DNA of 64,000 bases from Syncephalastrum monosporum B8922 (Eukaryota; Mucoromycota; Mucoromycetes; Mucorales; Syncephalastraceae): NCBI GenBank assembly GCA_000697355.1, contig JNEN01001230.1:1-64000 (forward strand), given 5' to 3'. Numbering within the stretch: the stretch's first letter is position 1; each line of letters starts with the position of its first letter. Under the pieces are notes generated by a model. That model was not told the DNA's origin, did not search any database, and was given only the letters and a program-made list of their open reading frames with translations. Of the stretch, positions 46,428-58,471 are shown one piece after another. The position numbers and the translations under genes were made by a program.

Positions 46428-47621
46428 TCATGAAGAAGAAGGGTCGACGAGTTTGAGATCTTTAACCCGAGAAGCGACAGCAGCTAAGCTTTCTTGCTGT
46501 TGTTGTTGCTGTTGACGCTTTTGCTGCTGCTGCTGTTGGTTTGCTTTTTTACGGTTCGGTCCGCGGCGTGCTGTCAAATCACGCCAGACAAAGCATGAAT
46601 TTCCCGCAAGCTGAACCTTGGGTTTGCGGCCGCGCTTCTTCTTAGGCATGGTCAGAGTGTTATCCATGCGAGTGGAGGTGAATGTCCGATTGTGATCTTT
46701 ATGGATCGACGACTGGCCTTCCAGCGACGTTTCCACGCCTGAAGATGCCGGTGCTTCTGGCCAGAGCACGACCATCATATCATCCGGGGCAGGCGCTTGT
46801 GAGCTGTTGGCAGTAGCTGCACTCGTCGCACTACTTGCGTCATCGTCATGGTGTACTGTCCGTTTGACATCCCATACTGTGGGTGTGACAAAGGTCCAGG
46901 AGTCTCTTGGCGATGTCTGGCGGAGCGAATTTGGCGGGCGACCCCGCTTCCGCTTGGCGACGTAGGGCTGCTGCTGTGGAGGCTCGCTTGATTGGGCTCG
47001 CATTAACGGCTGATAGTGAGACTGTTGAGGGGGGGTTGAGGGAGACAGAGAGGGCGAGGCTGACTGGGGCCTTTGCCAACAAGACGAGGAGGATACAGAC
47101 GACATGGAAGATGCTGAGCAAAATGAAGAGGGCGAGCGGTCAAGATCAAGTGCAGAATACAGAGGAGGGTCAGACAAGCGGCGATGTGACCAATATGAAG
47201 GGGAGGATGAAGTGGAACGTGAGCGGCGACGAGTGTTGGTTGGCGGTGGAAGCAGGAGTGATAGATGCGTCGATCGCGGTGAGGACTGGGGCGTGTCAAG
47301 TTGAGGAAACGGTGAAGAGGCCGGCGATGTACACGGTGATATAATCGGCTCGGACGGAATCGTTAGCGTTAACGCAGGATGCTCGACGGACGATTTTCGT
47401 AAGCTTGGCAGACGCAGACTCGGCAACTCCTCGGTGGGTGTGTGTTGGTCAAAGCTATGGTGATGGTGCTGCTGGCTGTAGAATGCACTGTTCTCTGCAG
47501 AGAGCTGTGGCGAATCACCGAGCAAGCTGCGCACGGGTGGTAGGACGGGAGGTTCCTCCTCGGGGCGCGGTGGAGAAGGTGGGTGCAGAAAAAACTCGAT
47601 GGACGAAGAGGCGTTTGACAT
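46428..47621 (-). CDS. AT-hook DNA-binding protein, unknown role
   Basis: One intron-less frame of 397 residues. Residues 1-215 are disordered and Ser/Pro-rich. Two AT-hooks are present: AKRKRGRPPNS near residue 225 and KKKRGRKPK near 332, each with the GRP/GRK core flanked by basic residues that inserts into the minor groove of AT-rich DNA. Between them lies a hydrophobic-acidic stretch (DDMMVVLWPEAP). After the second hook comes SCFVWRDLTARRGPNRKK, which looks like a conserved peptide, then two poly-Gln runs and a C-terminal helix (VASRVKDLKLVD). Probably a nuclear chromatin or transcription factor. No other domain seen. The single-exon structure and compositional bias resemble the poly-Q gene at 30.9 kb. 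Confidence 0.75.
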   Translation of the reverse strand: MSNASSSIEFFLHPPSPPRPEEEPPVLPPVRSLLGDSPQLSAENSAFYSQQHHHHSFDQHTPTEELPSLRLPSLRKSSVEHPALTLTIPSEPIISPCTSPASSPFPQLDTPQSSPRSTHLSLLLPPPTNTRRRSRSTSSSPSYWSHRRLSDPPLYSALDLDRSPSSFCSASSMSSVSSSSCWQRPQSASPSLSPSTPPQQSHYQPLMRAQSSEPPQQQPYVAKRKRGRPPNSLRQTSPRDSWTFVTPTVWDVKRTVHHDDDASSATSAATANSSQAPAPDDMMVVLWPEAPASSGVETSLEGQSSIHKDHNRTFTSTRMDNTLTMPKKKRGRKPKVQLAGNSCFVWRDLTARRGPNRKKANQQQQQQKRQQQQQQQESLAAVASRVKDLKLVDPSSS

Positions 47622-47993
47622 ATTATGCAGTTAGAAAACGACAGAAAAGAGAAATAACTTGTGACACTAAAAGAAAAAAGATAAAAGAGTAAAGAAAAAG
47701 AAAGTAGCTGAGAAGGATGAGAATAAAAAGAGAGAAGAAAAGGAAGAAAGGGGTGAGATGAAGTGTTAAAAAAACTATACACGAGCACACATATTTTACC
47801 ATAGTTGGAAAAATAAAAAAGGCTCGATGGAAAACGGAGAAAGTTCGGTTCAAACTTCTTGGTGTTGCTTTTTTTTACTTTCAGTCACACACACGTACAC
47901 ACGCGCACACACACCAATACTCATACGCAGCTCTCCCATTTGCGCACACGCCTACGTACGGTTTACAATCGAAATTATCACCGGCTCTGAAGT
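47622..47993. other. Divergent intergenic region
   Basis: About 370 bases between the AT-hook gene (-) and the nine-exon gene (+). Purine-rich leader on the left, CA-rich repeats around 47885-47915. No coding support. Confidence 0.5.
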
Positions 47994-50035
47994 ATGGAAC
48001 ATGGTAATAGTAGCAGCGTCAGTGTCATGGTACTGGTACTAATAATAACAACAATAATGACCACCACCACCATTAATACTGCCATATCACCCACCGCATC
48101 AACAAGCCATCCGATCCTACCTCCACTCCCTCCCCTTTCTTGGCCCTCCGCACTCCTCAGACCACCTCTGCATACTCTATCATAACCCGCAAACGAGACT
48201 TCCTTACCCTGACGACATTTATGAGGTATTGCCATACATACATAACATACATACATACACACACACACACATACATACAGACAAACACATATCCCAAAAA
48301 ATGCATTCATCCCCTTGCTCACATGTTTTCTTTTGGGTACTTTTTACTTTATTTTACTTTCCAACTTGCCCTATCCATGTATGGGCCTGCAGCAGCACGC
48401 GGCATGGTTCTTGGCAGAGTTGCTCCGCTTAACGTTGTGTCATCCTGGCCTCATTCCAAACCTGTTCATTGCACTCTGGGATGCCGAAGACAGCATGCCC
48501 AACCGTACCCAATTCCACACGGCAATCGCGCGTTTCCTCTGTCACCTGCTCGACAGCCAGCACCCATTGATGCCCTGGGCAGTCAGCTTTATTCGTGACC
48601 ATCGTCACCGTATACCTGATGACATATGCACAGATATGTTTGTACGCTGCCTCAAGGTAACAACAGAGTGCCAGATGTGCAGTGCGAACGTCAAAGAGGA
48701 CAGCGTTGAAAAAGAAGGGGCCACGATTTGGATCTAATCCTGAATGGTATAGCTGCGGAGCACAGATGGGTTCCGGGACCTTGAATTACAACACTTGCTG
48801 TACGACCTCCTCCATCATGATGATCTGCCTTCATATATCCACAAACATCACACCGATGACAAGGCATCCTTATGGCACTGGTAATTGAATTCATTATTAA
48901 CCTCTCCTCCTCCTTACCCACCATCCTATTAGTCTTGCTGTCTGCGATCGTATCCTCGAGCAATGTCGCCTTGCACCTACGCAAGCTGCTCTATATGCCC
49001 AGCAATTTCTCGAGGTAAGCCCATCCGCATACGGGATCATTTTTCGTTGTGCTTAATCCGCAACATCCGACAAAGGAAATCCCTAGCACAGCTGTCGCTA
49101 AATCGCCTGCCATCCAATTACGGTAAGCAATGCCTATATTTTCTTTGCATTGCCCCCCTCCAGCCCCTCTTCCCCTCATTCTCCATCATGCACGTCGATC
49201 ACTTAGTAGAAACTTCTCTAGACTGGAGCTATATCAGGCCATATACCCCAAGGAAATGGACCCTTTTCACCACCACCTGACATCTCTCGGCGTGCCGTAT
49301 TCAAAAAACGACGGAATCCAAGTACGCAATTGAATGTCTTCTTTTGTCTCCTGATTGTGCTCACATACAACCACAATGAACCATTATTATCGTCACTCAT
49401 AGTGCCTAGCGACGCTGAATACCGAGGTGTACACCTTGATCGATGCACAAACTGATATGTGGGCAGAAGCATGGATGAAAGATTCTTCGGTATCCCTGAA
49501 TATGCAGGATACGGTAATGGAAACCATTCTTTCCACACCTGCCTCATCGTCTCTGCAAGAGACCAGTCAATTGACAGCCGCCCAGACAAATGAAGACTAT
49601 ATTCAGATTCCTGCCCTAGAGGAATGTGGTGCACTGCTTATGGCTGCACCTGCAAGGTGAGAAGGGAAAGGAGGCTAAAACGGGCATGGACTGATATTTT
49701 TGCACGTATCGATTTTTTTAAGTTGTATGGCACAGATCACTTTATGCTTGATTCATCATGCAACACAAAACAATGAGTGCCACGCCTATATAGCCATGAC
49801 CTATAGTCACGCGATCGGTGCCTTGTTACAGCAGCGTCAGTATTCCCAAACGAGCGTGTGGCCCCTCGCTAAGCTCGCCGCGTGTTTTGTCCTATTGGCA
49901 GCAGTCGTCGATCTGCATGACCCAGAATTTGTTCGCGAGACATACCGCTTGTGGACACATCTCCACGAGGGAAGGGAGGCTACCATTATTGAACGCATCT
50001 TATTCACAGCAGCAGGGGTGGTTGCCAAGAAATAG
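47994..50035 (+). CDS. Unrecognised nine-exon helical protein
   Basis: Exons: 47994-48003 (tentative), 48107-48225, 48393-48656, 48753-48880, 48933-49014, 49076-49122, 49207-49321, 49403-49656 and 49723-50035. They total 1332 bases, giving 443 residues with every junction in phase. The seven exons from 48393 onward are firm and give 400 codons. Predominantly alpha-helical, with blocks such as QHAAWFLAELLRLTLCHPGL, LELQHLLYDLLHHDDLPSYI, HCLAVCDRILEQCRLAP, LYQAIYPKEMDPFHHHL and AACFVLLAAVVDLHDPEFV. No signal peptide or membrane helix is certain. Leu-rich paired helices suggest a HEAT/ARM-like or hyccin-like solenoid, but I cannot place it in a family. The first 10-base exon is the weak part; its length and phase fit but rest on little sequence. 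Confidence 0.65.
48228..48295. repeat. (ACAT)n/(AC)n microsatellite
   Basis: Compound tetranucleotide/dinucleotide repeat lying in the second intron of the nine-exon gene. Confidence 0.85.
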
Positions 50036-50248
50036 AAAAATAGAAGAAAAAAAAGAAGGACAGGGACCCAAATAACCCCCCCCCTGAAGGGGTGTCAGCC
50101 TACGAGGCCAGCTGATTCATGCATGCCTATGTGTTATTTTTTTTATCTTGCAATGCGCGTGCGCTTAATAATAAAAAATGCGTAAGAAAACGATGAGATG
50201 CTATGCGTGTTATTGGGGTAAACAAAATAGATAGAAACTAGATAATAG

Positions 50249-52457
50249 TTAGGTCGTGGAGCCCCACTGCATGGATGTGTTCCAGAGTGTGAAGACCATG
50301 ACGCCCATACCGAAGATCACTAGGACTTGATCGATACGGCGTTGGATGCCCTTCGTTGTCTCGAGATGGAGATGGAAGAGCGGCGGAAATATTAAGCTTA
50401 ATGGGCCTATAAGTTACATAACAAAAGCATAAAACATATGCGACGTCAATATAAGCAAACAAATAAACAGCTCCTCAATCACTTACAGCAGCAAATGGAG
50501 CCAATCAAGCTGATGAACTTGTCGAGGTCGTTGGCCCCGATCCAGGCTATCACCACGCAAACAATAACGATACTGCACCGGAGCGCGTTCTTTTGCCACT
50601 TGATACTCGGGCTGTGTTTCCCGGTGCGTTCGCCAAATAAGCCATGCTCAACGATACGGATCGTCGGAAATAGGGCGAGTGGGTTGGTCAGATGGACTGC
50701 TAGCGCATAGCCCAATTGAACTGTACCGCCGAACACGCCTTCTGGAAGGTTTAACAGCGCGACGGTTTGCACATCTTGCCCGAACGCAGTGTACCCCAAT
50801 GCACCAACAGCGGCTAGTGAAGTCGCGATCAGTATCATGACCATCGTCAAGACCATAGGGAATTTAGCGGGCTGCTCCATTGCATCACGGATAGGAATAA
50901 TCAATCCTGGAAAAATAGAGGGAGAGGGGAGATAGGGGTCAGTTATTGATGTCTCATGTGTTGACGCGCAGGCAAACCTGCGGGTCCCTATATATTTCAG
51001 TATCATGCCATACCAATGCCTTCAAATGCATAAACAGCCGTGCCCATAAAGACAGGATAGGAAACCGGGTTGAGCCACCATTGGATGCCGGGACCAACGA
51101 CGGGTGTGTCGAAGCTGGCAGGCGTTTGGAAAAAGATGTGGAAGATATCGTAACCGAGCAGAAGAAGAAGACCCATGACAATCAACGCGTCTGCAAACAG
51201 GGCGGTCGATGACAGCTTGGCGATATTCCGGATCAAGACGAGCGGCATCAGCAACAGCGCAACCACGCACAACAGACGGCCAGCGGGCAGGACGACGACA
51301 TTATGTGATAAGGAGCGAACGGCCTGGATAACATTTTCGACAATGAAGATGGTGCCACCGCAGGTAAAACCGAGCTGGGAGATAGCGATGGAAAATAAGA
51401 CGAGTTGGCGCATCCACTCACCATACAGGGCGCCACCAATGTCACCGTAACTACCCGACAGCGTCTTTTTGCAGTCGAGCAACAGCAAGAAGCAATAGAG
51501 CGAGATGGCGCCCATGGAGTACAAGGTGATGATAGAGAACCCTAGGCCACCATTGGAGAAAGCTCTGGGCAGGAAAAGGATACCGCTGCTAATGAACGCT
51601 TTGAAGAGCAAGAAGGCGGTCTTGGTGACGGAGGCTTTGGCACCCCTCCGACGCTCAGAATCACGACGCGACATGGTGGTGGGCCTGCGGCGTTGAGCAG
51701 GCCGCAGCAACGGCTCTGCTTCTTCGTCGGGTTCGGCGGTGTTGTCCTCCTCAACTTCGTCATCAGAGGTGTCGGACAGATTCTCGCCCGCAAAATGGTC
51801 GAGGACGGAGGTGATGGCCAAATATTCCAGAAAGTGGCGGGTATGGACGCCTCGGAGAGAGCCGAGGGTGGTAGTACGACCGACGGACTCTGACAGGTGA
51901 AGGGCGGAATAGTCAGTGAAGGCATTTGAGTCTCCTGAAGCCGTGGACATGGGCCTGAAGAGATTGTGTATCGGCAAATTCGGAGGCGGAGTGGGCGTCT
52001 GGATCCGCACAGCATTTCCCACATCCGCCGGCGACCCTTCGTCATGTTCGTGCTGCTGTTGCTGGTGCACGAAGAACCGTCGGAAGCCGCCAGGTTTGCT
52101 CAGGTTCTCGTACAGCTCGGCTTCATCAGCTTTGTCTTTGTATTGTTCCCTGCGGATGTCACTCGTGGAACGGGATCGGTTGAGTGAGCCCGAGGAACGG
52201 AGACTGTTGGCATGGGTATAAATATCATGAGTGATGGAAGCGCCTGGCAGGTGGTACGGAATGGGTATTTCTTCAGTCGGTCGAGCCGACGACTCTGGCG
52301 AGGCAGGTGAAGCAATAGCTCGAGGCGTGTGGTCGCTGCTTTTGCTGTTGTTGTCCTCGCTGGGTGGTGAAGGCGAGTCGGTCACCAAGTGCTGATGCAC
52401 AAGATTTGCAATTGTCTCGTCCGGAATGGGATCAGCCGCATAAGGTTGGCTTTGCAT
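50249..52457 (-). CDS. Vacuolar amino acid transporter, AVT3/AVT4 type
   Basis: Amino acid/auxin permease family (SLC36-like) exporter of amino acids from the vacuole. The large first exon (52457 to about 51010) encodes a disordered cytosolic head of some 275 residues with many Ser/Pro and Arg-Ser phosphosites. The transporter core follows, starting KASVTKTAFLLFKAFISSGILFLPRAFSNGG, the family signature. TM segments continue through GAISLYCFLLLLDCK, FSIAISQLGFTCGGTIFIVEN, LLCVVALLLMPLVLIRNI and FADALIVMGLLLLLGYDI, then PVFMGTAVYAFEGIGM. Two further exons give LIIPIRDAMEQPAKFP, GALGYTAFGQDVQTVALLNLP and NPLALFPTIRIVE. The last exon has PLSLIFPPLFHL and ends at 50249. About ten to eleven helices. 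The long N-terminal extension is characteristic of fungal Avt3/Avt4. Confidence 0.92.
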
Positions 52458-52796
52458 GACGGCATGTAGAAGAAGGAAAGAATATAAAGAGGGAAAGAAG
52501 AAGAAAACAGAAAGATCGGTTCCCCGTCGTTCAATTCGAGGCAGCAGAACGTCATGACAGAAACCTTATTTGCCGTGTTACTTTGATATACCGTTCGATA
52601 CACATATTATACTCCATGCGGTACAAACAGTAACAGCTGCTTGCTTGGCCCTTATCTAATCATTCCAATCCATGAACTCCACCATCGCTACAAAAAAGAC
52701 ATTGCATCATCGTATAACCCGATAGGATTAGATATTGCCCGCATGACAGGACATCTTTTAAGGATTTCCTTTTTTTTTTTACGTTTCTGCCTACGA
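52458..52796. other. Divergent promoter region AVT/ALKBH1
   Basis: About 340 bases separate the head-to-head AVT3-like (-) and ALKBH1 (+) starts. A T10 tract lies about 25 bases upstream of the ALKBH1 ATG. No element recognised. Confidence 0.45.
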
Positions 52797-54086
52797 ATGG
52801 CACCTCAGTTCAAATCGAAAAGACAGCAGAAAATATGGGAGCAACAACAACGCGAAGCTGCTGTCCAACGCGAAAACCCTTCCTTGTATGAAAACCAGTC
52901 GCCATTTCGACAGGCTGAACGACATTACAAGCATACAACAGACTTCTCGGACGTTTATGATTTTCATTGTCTAGAAAACAACATTCCAGCAAATCGGGAC
53001 GAGATTGTCGAGATTGAGCTTGCTCTTGACTTGCGGGACGCATGCCCGTATCCACTGGGTGACCCGCATGACATTGCATGGATACCGCGCCGTCGGAAAG
53101 CCTACACACTAAAAAAAGTAAAAACATATGACCCTGCTTTCTATGTTGTATTCACCCGACGAATATAATAACAACAACAGTGCCCAGGGCTTGTTGTTAT
53201 CCCCAACCCGCTCGGTGCTCAAGAGCAGCGCCAACTGATTCGTCAATGTCTCAGTGATTATGCTCGCCCGCCAAACAAGTCCAATCTCGACCCGCATTAT
53301 CTCAATATTCCTTCTCAGGGTCTCTGGCAAGCCCATATGACCGATCCTACAGCCATTTTGACCAAGCGATCCGACCACTCCGACGTGCCTATTGCTCGTT
53401 TGATCCCCAAACTGCGTTGGGTCACGCTCGGCTATCAATACAACTGGACCACAAAAGAATACGAGCTCAATCAGCGATACCCGATTCCTCAATCGCTCGC
53501 TGACCTGACGGAGACCGTCGTGCGTGCCATTCCCAACACTGTCCATGCCACTATTCCTCGTCATTTTAAAGCTGAGGCGGGCATTGTCAACTTCTATCAG
53601 CTCCGCGACACATTGCAAGGTCATGTGGATCGTAGCGAGGAGATCATGGATGCACCACTTGTATCGCTCAGGTAACCCTACTAAATCATAGCTTAAAGCC
53701 ATAGTCCTAATCCAGCTGGATATCGATCGACCACTCCTATGGTTTTCCTATTTAATTGGCTAGTCTGGGGCATAGCTGCATCTATCTCTTGGGCGGTCCT
53801 TCTAAAGAAGAAAACCCTGTCCCTTTGTTTTTGCGGAGCGGTGATATCATCGTCATGACAGGTCCATGTAGGAAGGCATATCATGGTAAGCACCAGAACC
53901 AAACGAGTGGTACTTTGACACAAATTGACCGTTCACAATAAACAAAAAGGTGTCCCAAGGATACTGGAAAGCACATTGCCAGATTATCTTAGAGAAGACA
54001 GCAGCACCGAAGATTGGAAACCCTTTGGAGCATACATGCGAACCTCACGCATCAATTTGAATATAAGACAAGTCTTTAATCCATGA
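52797..54086 (+). CDS. ALKBH1: AlkB homologue 1, Fe(II)/2-oxoglutarate dioxygenase
   Basis: Nucleic-acid demethylase of the ALKBH1 family (tRNA m1A/m5C and DNA 6mA have been reported as substrates in animals). Exons 52797-53144, 53181-53671, 53764-53885 and 53950-54086 total 1098 bases, giving 365 residues. The core begins PGLVVIPNPL, then PKLRWVTLGYQYNWTTKEY and AEAGIVNFYQLRDTL. Iron ligands are H and D in GHVDRSE and the distal H in KAYHGVPRIL. The 2OG-binding R-x5-R is RINLNIR near the C-terminus. SLGHSCIYLLGG and MFLRSGD-type LFLRSGDIIVM complete the fold. The basic/aromatic N-terminal 110 residues are typical of this family. The shortest intron is 36 bases (GTTGTA...ACAG). All catalytic residues are present. 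Confidence 0.95.
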
Positions 54087-55109
54087 CATTGCTGACCATA
54101 TTAGGAATGGCTATTATATTACAGACGTTGCAAAATAGACAACACTTCAAAAAATTCGGAAAGACGTAACACGCGAATAGGCAATGGTTTGAGCTACTGC
54201 TGTTTAATCACTATTTCATTTGTCCGTGGAGAACGTAAAATGTAGACGATCAATGAACGTAAAGAGGTTCTACACATGTTTATACTTTGTACTACGAAAC
54301 ATCATGCATGGTGCTCGCTGTGTTGCTGAAGTCGATCTTGTATAAGACGCGCGATCAGGAGCATTGTTTTTTTTTTTTTGGCGTAAGTGCCCCGTACAGG
54401 ACGCATCAGCGATAAACGGTGTCGGTGTGTGTGTTTTGTATGAGAATGAAGCAAGTCCTCATTTGTGCAACGGCATAGTCCTGTGAGGCCATACAGCGCG
54501 GCTTAGTCCAGAAACAGTTAAAAGCGCTCTATACTCAACGTTGTAAACCTCGAATGCGCTAGTATCATTTAACTTACCGCTGCTGGCGCGCACACGTCCG
54601 ACAAACGAGGTAGGCAGTGTACAGCGCCACATCTTATTTTTTTTTTTTTTTACAAACGCACGCGCAAGGTGGCTCCCCCTGCATATTTCGTTTCAAGGTG
54701 CATACGGCAAAAGGAGGCAAAAGACTACATGGATAAAACACACAATCCCAAGGAAGCGATCCAGACGCTCAGCATGCCAAGGATAGGTACTGAGAAAAAA
54801 ATATTGCTGGGCAAGTCAAGTAAGTCAAGTAAATCAAGCAATGCCAAGTGTTCGGCTCATGGCGACGGCAAATAAAAAAAATACAGCAATCGAAATGCCA
54901 GTTTCGTTCTGGATCCAAGACAAGGAAGGATATCATTGGCCAAAGCCTAAACCAGAACAGTCAGACAGAAAGACAGAGGCAATAGACATAAAGATATTAG
55001 CCTTAGCGAGAACTCAAACCCGCCCTCCCTTCCCCACTTTCTCGGCCTGTTTTTAAGGAGTCAGCCCCGCTTCCCTTTCCTTTACCTTTAAAAGTTTGAA
55101 TCGCACCTC
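54087..55109. other. Intergenic, KEX2 upstream region
   Basis: About 1 kb. Two T tracts (54367-54379, 54638-54650) and a short degenerate repeat of AAGTCAAGT units (54815-54838). No supported gene. It contains the KEX2 promoter. Confidence 0.5.
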
Positions 55110-57779
55110 ATGAAGCGGAGACAGACGCTTCTGGGCATCCTGCTCTTGAGTTTCCTGCTGGCGGTCGTCCAGGCTACGCCGCACAAACGAGAGCCTGGCC
55201 GCCACTATTATACCCTTCACATACCGAAAACCCACCACGACAACAGTGGGCACGATGCTGCCCTGCACGTTGCCAATTCCCTTCGTGTCCGACTGGAAGG
55301 AAACGTCGGTGAGCTCAAAAACTACTACCTTGTGAGCGCCGCCGCAGATGACCGCCGGATGCACAAACGAGACGATGTGGATCCCATCGTTGAAGCCTTC
55401 CACGCCCACAAGAGACGCCATTTGGCAGCACGTAGCCTTGACGCCACCTACTGGAACCAGGTTGAACGCATCGACGCGCAGATCCCGCGTCAGAGACATA
55501 AGCGGGTGCCTATCCGCCGCGAGCCTCCCTTCTCAGACTTGCTGCACGGCAAAGCTGCAATGGAAGATGCTCAAAAGACCCTGGGCATCAAAGACCCCGG
55601 ATTCCCCAAACAGTGGCATCTGGTCAACCAGGATATCCCTGGAAACGATATGAATGTTACTGGTGTATGGAAGCAAGGTAAAAAGGAGCAGTAATGTGCG
55701 AGAGCAGACGGATTGATTCGGCATAAGGTATCACGGGCAATGGAACCATCGTTGCTATCCTTGACGACGGTTTGGACTACGAGAGCGAAGACCTGAAAGG
55801 AAGCTTTGTAAGTATCAACAGGGCTACAACCGGCCTGCGTCTCATAACCATTCTTTTCAGTATGCGGAAGGCAGCTATGACTTTAACGACCATGTGGACC
55901 TGCCCAAACCAAGACTTTGGGATGATACCCATGGCACTCGCTGTGCCGGCCAGATTGCCGCCCAAAAAAACAACGCCTGCGGTGTAGGCATTGCCTATGA
56001 CTCCAAAGTAGCCGGTAAGTCTTGGAAAGTGAAGGAGAAAGGGAAAGAGGAAAGGAAGTGGGATCTCACAACTCACTCCTCACTCGATGAACAGGCGTTC
56101 GCATTCTCTCTGGTGAGATCACGGACGCCGACGAGGCCGCTGCACTTAATTACAAGTTCCAAGACAACCACATATATTCCTGCTCGTGGGGTCCCCCGGA
56201 CAACGGTGAGACCATGGAGGCTCCTACAGGCATCCTTGCCGATGCGTTCGTCAATGGTATTCAAAACGGACGTGGCGGTAAGGGGTCGATCTATGTCTTT
56301 GCTACCGGTAACGGCGCTGTCTCCGGTGATAACTGCAACTTTGACGGCTACACCAACAGTATCTATACTATCACCGTGGGTGCCATCGATTATTCCAACC
56401 ATCATCCGCCGTACTCTGAGGCATGCTCTGCACAGATGGTCGTGACATATTCGAGCGGAGGCGGACAGTATATCGTAAGGAGTGCACAAATATTTTGACA
56501 ACAGAAAAGGTCTACTGTATAAGCTAACTTTCCCGCTTGTATATAGTACACGACCAATGTCGGTGAAAACGAATGCTCTGATAGACATGGTGGTACTTCG
56601 GCTGCGGCGCCAAGCGCGGCTGGCATCTTTGCCCTGGTGCTATCGGTTCGGCCCGATTTGACGTGGCGCGATCTCCAACACCTGTGCGTGCAGACTGCGG
56701 TGCCCATTAGCGAGGACGATGCCGACTGGAAGCAGCTGCCCTCGGGACGTATCTACAACCACAAGTATGGCTATGGTAAGCTGGATGCGTATGCGATCGT
56801 CGAGGCTGCTCGGACGCACACGTTGGTCAACAAACAGACGCTCCTGGAGCTGCCGGTCGCAATGAAGAAGACACCTATTCCGGATTCGACCCACGACAAG
56901 AGCCACAAGCCTCTGCGCAGCATGGTTAAAGTCACAGACGAGATGATCAAAGGCACGGGCATGAAGCGTTTGGAGCATATTACGGTCACGGTCAATATCG
57001 AGCACCAGCGGCGTGGTGATATCGTGGTTACCCTCGAAAGCCCTAACAAAGTGCAGAGCGAACTGGCGACGATGCGACCCAACGACAAGGACGCCAATGG
57101 TATGACCAACTGGAAGTTCATGACTGTGAAGCACTGGGAGGAGGATCCGGTGGGAGACTGGACGTTGATCGTCTCGGACGGAACCCATGCAGAGTCGACG
57201 GGCAGTCTGCTCAACTGGACCATGACGCTGTATGGTGAGATGGACCCTGCATTTGCGGGTGAGCCTATTCAGCGGCCGCTCGAGAGCCACAGCGCGGACG
57301 TTACTGTCACGCATGCCCCTGTCATTTCGTCTTCCAGTGCAGCCGAGGCTGTCGGCACCACAAGTGAGCACGTACCCGCGCGACCGACGCGCCTCAAGGC
57401 TTCCTCATCTTCTTCGTCTTCTCTGCAGTCCTCTCAATCCCACGAGGACTCGGGCGCATCTGAATCGGTGTCGCCCGAAGGCGAGCCTACACAGGCGCCT
57501 GTCGAGGATGTGAATGACGAGGCCGAAGCGGGTGATACCGTGGACAGCCCATCGGGCGGCAGCACAGCAATTTATGCGGTGGTGGGTACGGGCGCCATTC
57601 TGACGTTGGCCACCGGCATGTATCTGCAAAAGCGCAAGGTGTGGTCGTCGTCTAAGCTAGCATCCAGCAGCGAAGCACAGCAAGAGCCACGGCCGTCGGG
57701 CTATGAGTTTACTGTGCTGCGTCGTTCTGAAGAGGCCGAAGACGATGAGCCTTTGTTGACGCAAGACCAGCGCACCTAA
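55110..57779 (+). CDS. KEX2: Kexin, Golgi subtilisin-like proprotein convertase
   Basis: Cleaves secretory precursors after KR/RR pairs in the trans-Golgi. Five exons (junctions near 55676/55727, 55807/55861, 56013/56095 and 56475/56547). Signal peptide [16 protein letters not shown], then a propeptide with several dibasic sites (MHKRDD, RQRHKR) for autocleavage. Catalytic triad: [14 protein letters not shown] (Asp), HGTRCAG (His), [12 protein letters not shown] (Ser). FATGNGA gives the oxyanion-hole Asn. A P-domain follows ([22 protein letters not shown] ... [10 protein letters not shown]), then a Ser/Glu-rich stalk, a membrane helix ([20 protein letters not shown]) and a cytosolic tail. The tail carries YEFTVL, close to the YEFDI Golgi-localisation signal of yeast Kex2, plus an acidic DDEPLL. 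The calcium-binding acidic and Cys residues appear intact. Complete and normal in length (about 800 residues). Confidence 0.96.
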
Positions 57780-57978
57780 TCTAGTATTTAACATATGTAC
57801 ACGCACAACACATATATTCTTTTTCTCCCACACCATCTCCACCCGCTTTTGCGCGCCTCCCACACATTTCATACACACACACACAGACACCCCGCCCATA
57901 AAACACCTGTCATAAAAACCCTTGCCGCGTTGATTTTTTCTTTTATTTATTTCTTTTTCTCATCGAAGTTACCTCGTT

Positions 57979-58471
57979 ATGCCAGCCAATAAACACCGTG
58001 CGGCCAAGCTCGTTGTGAAGGACAATGACAACCACGAGTATTATGTGATAGCTAACCCGGGCATGGCCAACAAGTGGCGAAAGGACAAGACCATTCCACT
58101 CGTGGACGTTGTCCAATGTAAGCCAACCAAAAAGGACACCCGCGCCTTACGGGTCGAGAGGAAAGGATAACTGACAACGTATGATTGTGTGCGCATGTAT
58201 GTATCCAGCATTTGATGTCTGGACGTCCACTTGCCATAAGGAAACAGGCGAAGCGATTCGACCTCCCAAAGGCATGCTTGAGTAAGTCACAGCGCATTAA
58301 AGAAAAAAAAAAGAAAAAAGAGAAGGAGAAAAGGACGACATTCGCGTGGATAAGAATGTCCTGCTGACCTACTATGTTATAATTATAACAAAAAGGAGCG
58401 CCTTCCAGACCAAGGACGGAGACGAGGTGGTCCGCCAGATAGTGGAGCGTGGAGAGGAAAAGGGCATGTAG
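57979..58471 (+). CDS. RTC3: Small SBDS-like protein (Rtc3/YHR087W family)
   Basis: Exons 57979-58117, 58209-58281 and 58396-58471 total 288 bases, giving 95 residues. It consists only of an SBDS N-terminal (FYSH) domain: basic start NKHRAAKLVVK, EYYVIANPGMANKWRKDKTIPLVDVVQSFDVW, then EAIRPPKGMLESAFQTKD, and ending EVVRQIVERGEEKGM. This is the layout of yeast Rtc3 (about 111 residues), a stand-alone SBDS-type protein linked to RNA metabolism and telomere-capping phenotypes, lacking the other two SBDS domains. The joint GA|G across the last intron restores LESAFQ. No membrane or signal segment. Confidence 0.88.

Noticed and set aside
53109..53702. A 197-residue minus-strand frame within ALKBH1
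   Set aside because: Antisense shadow of conserved ALKBH1 exons with all catalytic residues on the plus strand.
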